Assembly (NCBI GenBank): GCA_002470275.1
Contig: DKNY01000005.1
Location: forward strand, 25,103-49,909
Source: Gammaproteobacteria bacterium UBA7376
GTDB lineage: Bacteria; Pseudomonadota; Gammaproteobacteria; Pseudomonadales; Azotimanducaceae
Direction: 5' to 3'
Length of the DNA: 24,807 bases
Positions 22,591 to 24,807 of this stretch are shown here, piece by piece. A program made the position numbers and the translations under genes. Position 1 is the first letter of the stretch, and every line of letters begins with the position of its first letter. The notes beneath the pieces were generated by a model. The model did not search any database. It saw only the letters and a program-made list of their open reading frames with translations, and was not told where the DNA came from.

Positions 22591-23612
22591 TGGCCTCGTC
22601 AGCACAGCGCGAGGCCTGGTTAAGTCAGGTTGTTGAGCCCATCTTGGCCCCAGAAGTGCCGATATGTGATCCCCATCACCACCTTTGGGACCGTGAGGAT
22701 AATCCCTATTTGCTGCCCGAGCTGCTTGAAGACCTGGGCTCCGGCCATCACGTTGTCAGCACCGTCTTTGTGGAGTGCGGCTCCATGTATCGTGCCCAGG
22801 GTCCCTCGGAGATGGCGTCCCTGGGCGAGACAGAATTTGTTAACGGGATTGCGGCCATGTCTGCCTCAGGGCAGTACGGCCCCGCTGAAATTTGTGCTGG
22901 CATCGTGAGTTACGCAGATATGACGCTGGGAGAGGCGGTGGGGCCGGTGTTAGACGCTCATATGGCGGCGTCGTCGAGGTTTCGGGGAATTCGACATGCG
23001 GCCGGGTGGGATGCCAGCGATGCGGTGCGCAATTCCCACACCTACCCACCCCAAAGTCTCTACCGCGACGAGCAATTTCGTCGCGGGATTGAACAACTGA
23101 GCGCTCGGGGCCTGAGCTTCGATGCCTGGCTCTACCATACTCAGATTCATGAGCTTACAGAGCTGGCGCGCGACTTCCCTGAACTACCGATCATCATCGA
23201 TCACTTCGGTGGGCCGCTGGGAATCGGACCCTATGCAGGTAGGCAAGATGAAATTTTCCAACAATGGCAGGTGGCCTATGCCGCCTTGGCAGAGTGCGAC
23301 AACGTTTATGCAAAATTGGGTGGTCTCGCGATGCCGATAAATGGGTTTGGCTGGCACAAGCGGGCAACACCGGCCACCTCGGATGAAGTCGTGGCCGCGA
23401 CGGGCCGTTTCCACCGATTTGCCATTGAGGCCTTTGGCCCCCGTCGCTGTATGTTTGAAAGCAACTTCCCGGTGGACAAGCAGAGCTGCTCCTATGCGGT
23501 GCTGTGGAATGCCTTTAAAAAGATTGCAGCCCAGGCGACGGATGAGGATCGTCGTTGGCTCTTTCACGATACCGCTGCCACGGCCTATCGGCTCAGGCTG
23601 CTTGATCAATAA
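22590..23612 (+). CDS. Amidohydrolase-2 family metal-dependent hydrolase
   Basis: The 340-residue TIM-barrel protein belongs to the amidohydrolase_2 group (COG3618-like; lactonases, decarboxylases and related hydrolases). Metal-binding HxH is in ICDPHHHLWDRE (residues 29-31). IIIDHFGGPLG carries the strand-6-like His, YAKLGGLAMP follows, and RCMFESNFPVDK holds the C-terminal active-site region. There is no signal peptide. The GAGGGGG upstream of ATG 22590 lies inside the mini-ORF with which it overlaps by one base. Substrates of relatives include sugar lactones and pyrone carboxylates, but none can be assigned here. The sulfotransferase-like gene follows after 30 bases and probably shares the transcript. 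Confidence 0.92.
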   Translation: MASSAQREAWLSQVVEPILAPEVPICDPHHHLWDREDNPYLLPELLEDLGSGHHVVSTVFVECGSMYRAQGPSEMASLGETEFVNGIAAMSASGQYGPAEICAGIVSYADMTLGEAVGPVLDAHMAASSRFRGIRHAAGWDASDAVRNSHTYPPQSLYRDEQFRRGIEQLSARGLSFDAWLYHTQIHELTELARDFPELPIIIDHFGGPLGIGPYAGRQDEIFQQWQVAYAALAECDNVYAKLGGLAMPINGFGWHKRATPATSDEVVAATGRFHRFAIEAFGPRRCMFESNFPVDKQSCSYAVLWNAFKKIAAQATDEDRRWLFHDTAATAYRLRLLDQ

Positions 23613-23642
23613 CGTTTAGGGTTACCGGCCTGGGGAGGCTTA

Positions 23643-24293
23643 ATGTCCATTGAAGTACTTGGCGCTGGGCTTGGCCGAACGGGCACTTTGTCGCTGAAAT
23701 TTGCGCTCGAAAAACTGGGGTTCCATAAGTGCTATCACATGATGGAGGTTGCTCTGAACCCGCATCATTCGCCCTTCTGGCACCAAGCATGGTTGGGTGA
23801 ACAAGTGGACTGGGCCGATGTTTATGAGGGCTATCGGGCTACTGTGGACTGGCCTAGCAGCAGTTTTTGGCGTGAGCTGCATGTCCGTTATCCCCAGGCA
23901 AAGGTGATTCTTACGCAACGTGACCCGGAGGCTTGGTACCGAAGCGTGAAGCAGACCATCTGGAAATCCTCTCAGGGTGCTGTGGCCAAGGCTAGGGCGT
24001 CTGCCGACCCCCAGGCCTTGGCGCGGGCCAAGATGATTCATGCCGTGATTTGGGACGGTTTTTTCGATGGCAGGATGGACGATAAGGCCTATGTGATTGG
24101 TTGCTTTAACCGCCATAACCAAGCGGTGCGGGATACCGTGCCAAGCGAGCAGCTTTTAGTACTCGAGCCCGGCGAGGGTTGGGCACCGCTCTGCCGGTTT
24201 TTGGCGTGCCCGATCCCAGATGAGGCCTACCCCAAGGTGAATTCGACGGAAGACTTCCAGCGGCTCTGGGGATCCCTGCGTCCTAACAAGTAG
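23643..24293 (+). CDS. Sulfotransferase-family protein
   Basis: The 216-residue P-loop-like protein of the sulfotransferase family (Sulfotransfer_4-like) transfers sulfate from PAPS to an acceptor in characterised relatives. The 5'-phosphosulfate loop is GAGLGRTGTLSLK (about 7-19). The 3'-phosphate site is VILTQRDPEAWYRS, with Arg93 and Ser101. FNRHNQAVRDTVPSEQLLVLEPGEGWAPLCRFL is the typical C-terminal block. GGGGAGG lies a few bases before ATG 23643. There is no signal peptide, so it is cytoplasmic. Acceptor and physiological role are unknown; bacterial members modify lipids, metabolites or polysaccharide precursors. It follows the amidohydrolase by 30 bases and ends ten bases from the convergent membrane-protein gene. 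Confidence 0.9.
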   Translation: MSIEVLGAGLGRTGTLSLKFALEKLGFHKCYHMMEVALNPHHSPFWHQAWLGEQVDWADVYEGYRATVDWPSSSFWRELHVRYPQAKVILTQRDPEAWYRSVKQTIWKSSQGAVAKARASADPQALARAKMIHAVIWDGFFDGRMDDKAYVIGCFNRHNQAVRDTVPSEQLLVLEPGEGWAPLCRFLACPIPDEAYPKVNSTEDFQRLWGSLRPNK

Positions 24294-24303
24294 CCGCAGC
24301 TCA

Positions 24304-24807
24304 TTAGACAGGTTCCTGAACGGGGAGATCGACTAACCCTAGGTTGCTCATGAGCGCCATGGAGATCACCGCCAACGCAAGGTAAGCGGCGAAGCCCATC
24401 AAGATACCCCGCCACATGGGGTGGTACGGCGCATCGGTCTCCGCATAGGTTTTAAAAATTGGTCCCTGCAAAGTATTCGCTGCCAGGAGCAGGATGATGA
24501 CCTGGGCAATATTGGAAAGAATGGCAAGGCGCAGGTCGATCTGAAAGGGTGCCGCAGCCTCACCGCTACTGGCTGCATCACCGGTGAAACTTTGAATCAT
24601 GAGAAAATAGAGACAAAAAATCACGGCGCCGATGATCAGCGTCGTATAGCTCATGCGGTACAGCTTAAGGGCTCGATAGTTTGCGCTCATCAAGTAAATG
24701 CCCGCCAGCAAGGATCCAAAAAACGTCGCAAAGCCGATGGTGCGAAGCGAGTAGAGAGGGGGTAAGCCCGATGGTTCAGTAGAGGGAGAATCCTGTTGAT
24801 CACTCAT
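24304..24807 (-). CDS. Four-helix membrane protein, uncharacterised
   Basis: The frame reads 167 residues from an ATG formed by the last three bases of the window, so a longer N-terminus cannot be excluded. A polar, Ser/Pro-rich start is followed by four hydrophobic segments at about 23-42, 53-72, 93-113 and 134-156. This predicts an inner-membrane protein with both ends on the same side. No catalytic or binding motif is visible and I recognise no named family. The promoter and ribosome-binding site lie outside the window. It is convergent with the sulfotransferase-like gene. Confidence 0.75.
   Translation of the reverse strand: MSDQQDSPSTEPSGLPPLYSLRTIGFATFFGSLLAGIYLMSANYRALKLYRMSYTTLIIGAVIFCLYFLMIQSFTGDAASSGEAAAPFQIDLRLAILSNIAQVIILLLAANTLQGPIFKTYAETDAPYHPMWRGILMGFAAYLALAVISMALMSNLGLVDLPVQEPV

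Noticed and set aside
1..24807. CRISPR arrays, tRNA or rRNA genes, insertion sequences, prophage or attachment sites
   Set aside because: No regularly spaced repeats, cloverleaf sequences, transposase or integrase frames, or flanking direct repeats were seen on either strand.

Overview
The window looks like a chromosomal segment of a Gram-negative, probably marine gammaproteobacterium. The evidence is a TonB-dependent receptor, an LptG homologue, an EnvZ/OmpR-type pair and several acyl-CoA enzymes. This assignment is inferred from gene content and no taxonomic marker is present. No rRNA, tRNA, CRISPR array, insertion sequence or integrase was seen. Twenty-four protein genes of ordinary size are supported. 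One is cut by the left edge, and one begins exactly at the right edge.

Layout. 1-1967 (minus): a partial acyl-CoA dehydrogenase and an SMP-30/gluconolactonase-like protein. 2026-7281: a small uncharacterised protein with a possible HTH region faces away from a two-gene unit. That unit encodes a beta-helix-like surface lipoprotein and a TonB-dependent receptor. It has a structured leader, an intercistronic hairpin and a strong terminator, and its GC is visibly lower than that of much of the rest of the window. 7305-9271: a glutathione-peroxidase-like protein (minus) and a thiolase (plus) with its own terminator. 9448-12522: a secreted protein of unknown function, then OmpR-type and EnvZ-type proteins. 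A roughly 380-base gap follows, holding an OmpR-like direct repeat, a -10-like element, a stem with a GAAA loop and a classical terminator. I read this gap as a candidate small RNA or small-protein gene controlled by the adjacent regulator.

12673-15194: enoyl-CoA hydratase and a split MaoC-type hydratase pair (plus), convergent with an SDR-like protein that carries Phe in place of the catalytic Tyr. 15338-17494: a cobalamin-binding-like protein (plus), convergent with a two-gene unit of an HSL-type esterase and a YciI-like protein. 17653-18240: a ClpP paralogue with no Clp ATPase gene beside it. 18259-22388 (minus): SulP anion transporter, a lone LptG homologue and an MFS transporter. 22537-24293 (plus): a 17-codon mini-ORF overlapping an amidohydrolase, then a sulfotransferase-like protein. 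24304-24807 (minus): a four-helix membrane protein.

How the genes fit together. The dehydrogenase, enoyl hydratase, MaoC pair, thiolase and SDR are the kinds of enzymes used for beta-oxidation of fatty acids, aromatic or steroid-like side chains. They are scattered among esterases and hydrolases rather than gathered in one operon. The lipoprotein and receptor probably import a bulky nutrient. The OmpR/EnvZ-like system with its candidate RNA is the most coherent regulatory story here. No wholly new multi-gene defence or mobile system was recognised.
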